Shown here one piece after another: positions 38,442 to 39,074 of a stretch of DNA of 39,074 nucleotides (its first letter is position 1; every line of letters starts with the position of its first letter). Made by a program: the position numbers and the translations under genes. This DNA comes from a virus. The DNA lies in IMG/VR virus record IMGVR_UViG_3300033388_001287, positions 1-39,074 of that record; one strand, written 5' to 3'. The notes beneath the pieces are model-generated. The model was not told where the DNA came from. It worked only from the letters and a program-made list of their open reading frames with translations, and ran no database searches.

Positions 38442-38537
38442 AGTACCTCCGAGTATGTACTATGTTGTCATTAACATAGTTTACATAGTCTTTAGCATTG
38501 TGATCTCCTTTTGTTTAATATCTTCGTTCAAGATACT
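38442..38537. other. Short intergenic leader with micro-ORF and stem-loop
   Basis: On the minus strand AAAGGAG-ATCACA-ATG starts a 5-codon frame (MLKTM, stop). Next, CTATGTT and AACATAG form a 7-base stem just before the GGAGG of the gene at 38004-38441. This may be an attenuator-like leader or the remnant of a lost gene. Confidence 0.45.
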
Positions 38538-38864
38538 TTACTTAATTTCAATTTCTACTTCTTGTTCTAAAATCTGTCTACCTATTGCGAAATTACCTTT
38601 TTTTGCAGCGCCAGGATTATTCTTGTTAATCCTTAATAGTGCTGAGTATGTTCCGCTTTCAATGTCATCAAGCCAAATTACGATTGTGTCTGTTTCAGCA
38701 AAATCAGCATTGGCGCGAAACATTTGTACGTGTGTGTCGCTTGCTTCTACTACGACTGTGATAACCTGGCCTTTCTCAAGTTCAATGCCAGATAGCTCAA
38801 CCTTTGTAGAATCTGCAAATGCCACACTGGATAGTAAAATTAGTGCAAATAGGAAATTCTTCAT
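38538..38864 (-). CDS. Early periplasmic protein
   Basis: 108 residues. Signal peptide MKNFLFALILLSSVAFA with cleavage before DSTK. The mature 91 residues are strands (VELSGIELEKGQVITVVVEAS and TIVIWLDDIESGTYSALLRI), like a small Ig-type sandwich. A strong sigma70 promoter and a TAAATA box both lie upstream. Early export to the periplasm suggests superinfection exclusion or control of lysis timing, by analogy only. Confidence 0.85.
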   Translation of the reverse strand: MKNFLFALILLSSVAFADSTKVELSGIELEKGQVITVVVEASDTHVQMFRANADFAETDTIVIWLDDIESGTYSALLRINKNNPGAAKKGNFAIGRQILEQEVEIEIK

Positions 38865-38881
38865 TTCTTAATACTCCGTGT

Positions 38882-38910
38882 ATTATATAGCATAAATGTT
38901 GTTTTGTCAA
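38882..38910 (-). promoter_or_regulatory. Sigma70 promoter for 38538-38864
   Basis: -35 TTGACA at 38905-38910, a 17-base spacer, -10 TATAAT at 38882-38887. Perfect hexamers. Confidence 0.94.
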
Positions 38911-38924
38911 CACCTTTCTGCATC

Positions 38925-38930
38925 TATTTA
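38925..38930 (-). promoter_or_regulatory. Minus-strand late promoter candidate at divergent junction
   Basis: The minus strand reads TTGAATAAATAGATG. It lies back to back with the plus-strand box at 38942-38947. Confidence 0.5.
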
Positions 38931-38941
38931 TTCAAAATAGA

Positions 38942-38947
38942 TAAATA
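38942..38947 (+). promoter_or_regulatory. Plus-strand late promoter for the right-edge gene
   Basis: AATAGATAAATAACAG on the plus strand, about 108 bases before the ATG at 39055. Confidence 0.7.
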
Positions 38948-38952
38948 ACAGT

Positions 38953-39029
38953 ACAGAAATAGGTATTTCTGTTCAGTAAGCTAATGTTGCAACATTAGCG
39001 ACCACTGAATCGTAGAGCAATGTAGCTCT
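38953..39029 (+). promoter_or_regulatory. Structured leader: three hairpins before the right-edge gene
   Basis: ACAGAAATA/TATTTCTGT (38953-38972); an 18-base perfect palindrome CTAATGTTGCAACATTAG (38981-38998) flanked by TCAGT (38973-38977) and ACTGA (39004-39008), which can also pair; then AGAGC/GCTCT (39014-39029). A compact folded leader of about 75 bases. Confidence 0.65.
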
Positions 39030-39054
39030 CGATATAAGAATAGGAAATAATAAA

Positions 39055-39074
39055 ATGGGACGTCCTTTAAATAA
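39055..39074 (+). CDS. Start of a plus-strand gene (MGRPLN...), cut by window edge
   Basis: Only the first six full codons are present: M-G-R-P-L-N. AGGAAATAATAAA stands before the ATG, and a late promoter with a long structured leader lies upstream. MGRPLNK is an opening I associate with virion proteins of marine T4-like phages, so a late structural product is plausible, but the sequence here is too short to test it. Confidence 0.6.

Overview
The window is about 39 kb of a tailed bacteriophage genome of the T4-like contractile-tail group (Pantevenvirales). Nearly every gene lies on the minus strand. The morphogenesis genes are T4-type: neck protein gp13, tail sheath gp18, tail tube gp19, head-completion nuclease gp4, and terminase subunits gp16 and gp17. 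The rIIA/rIIB pair is also present. The host is probably Gram-negative. I infer this from several lipoproteins and Sec signal peptides, a muramidase lysis block, and at least nine near-consensus sigma70 promoters (TTGACA/T, 17-18 bp, TATAAT-like). A second promoter class, (G/C)(A/C)TAAATA, resembles the T4 late promoter TATAAATA and precedes structural, lysis and other probable late genes. No tRNA, CRISPR array, integrase or transposon was found.

Layout, in the direction of transcription (right to left). 38.9-35.7 kb: small, probably early genes in tightly overlapping units. They include a periplasmic protein, a Cys-rich protein, a 36-residue membrane protein, a cREC receiver-like protein and a protein with an L7/L12-like domain. 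35.6-32.3 kb: rIIA and rIIB, each with its own sigma70 promoter. 32.1-28.8 kb: a ClpP-like protease, a class 3 lipase, a GH108 muramidase with a calcium-loop insert, a periplasmic coiled-coil protein and a single-span membrane protein; I read this as the lysis region. 28.7-25.75 kb: a SLOG-like protein, two small genes, a trypsin-like protease and a protein with an intein-like Hint domain. 25.6-21.0 kb: a sigma70-driven operon with NadM-Nudix, NadV, a radical SAM enzyme and four small genes. Its leader has three hairpins, the last with the ribosome binding site in its loop. 20.8-18.4 kb: an early operon of six unknown genes.

18.3-13.1 kb: a mixture of unknown late genes, two lipoproteins, neck protein gp13, and small membrane and zinc-ribbon proteins. 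13.1-1 kb: dNMP kinase, then sheath, tube, a tube-like protein, gp4, TerS, two unknown virion-type genes, TerL and a large zinc-ribbon protein cut by the left edge. Only two genes are called on the plus strand: a small basic protein at 12.2 kb, and a gene just beginning at the right edge behind a highly structured leader. That right edge is a divergent promoter junction.

How the parts fit. Early sigma70 operons would supply host take-over functions, among them two-step NAD+ salvage from nicotinamide (NadV then NadM), which resembles the NARP2 type of phage counter-defence to NAD-depleting immunity. Late TAAATA promoters would then drive capsid filling, tail assembly and lysis. Functions given for unknown genes are inferences from context unless a motif is named.
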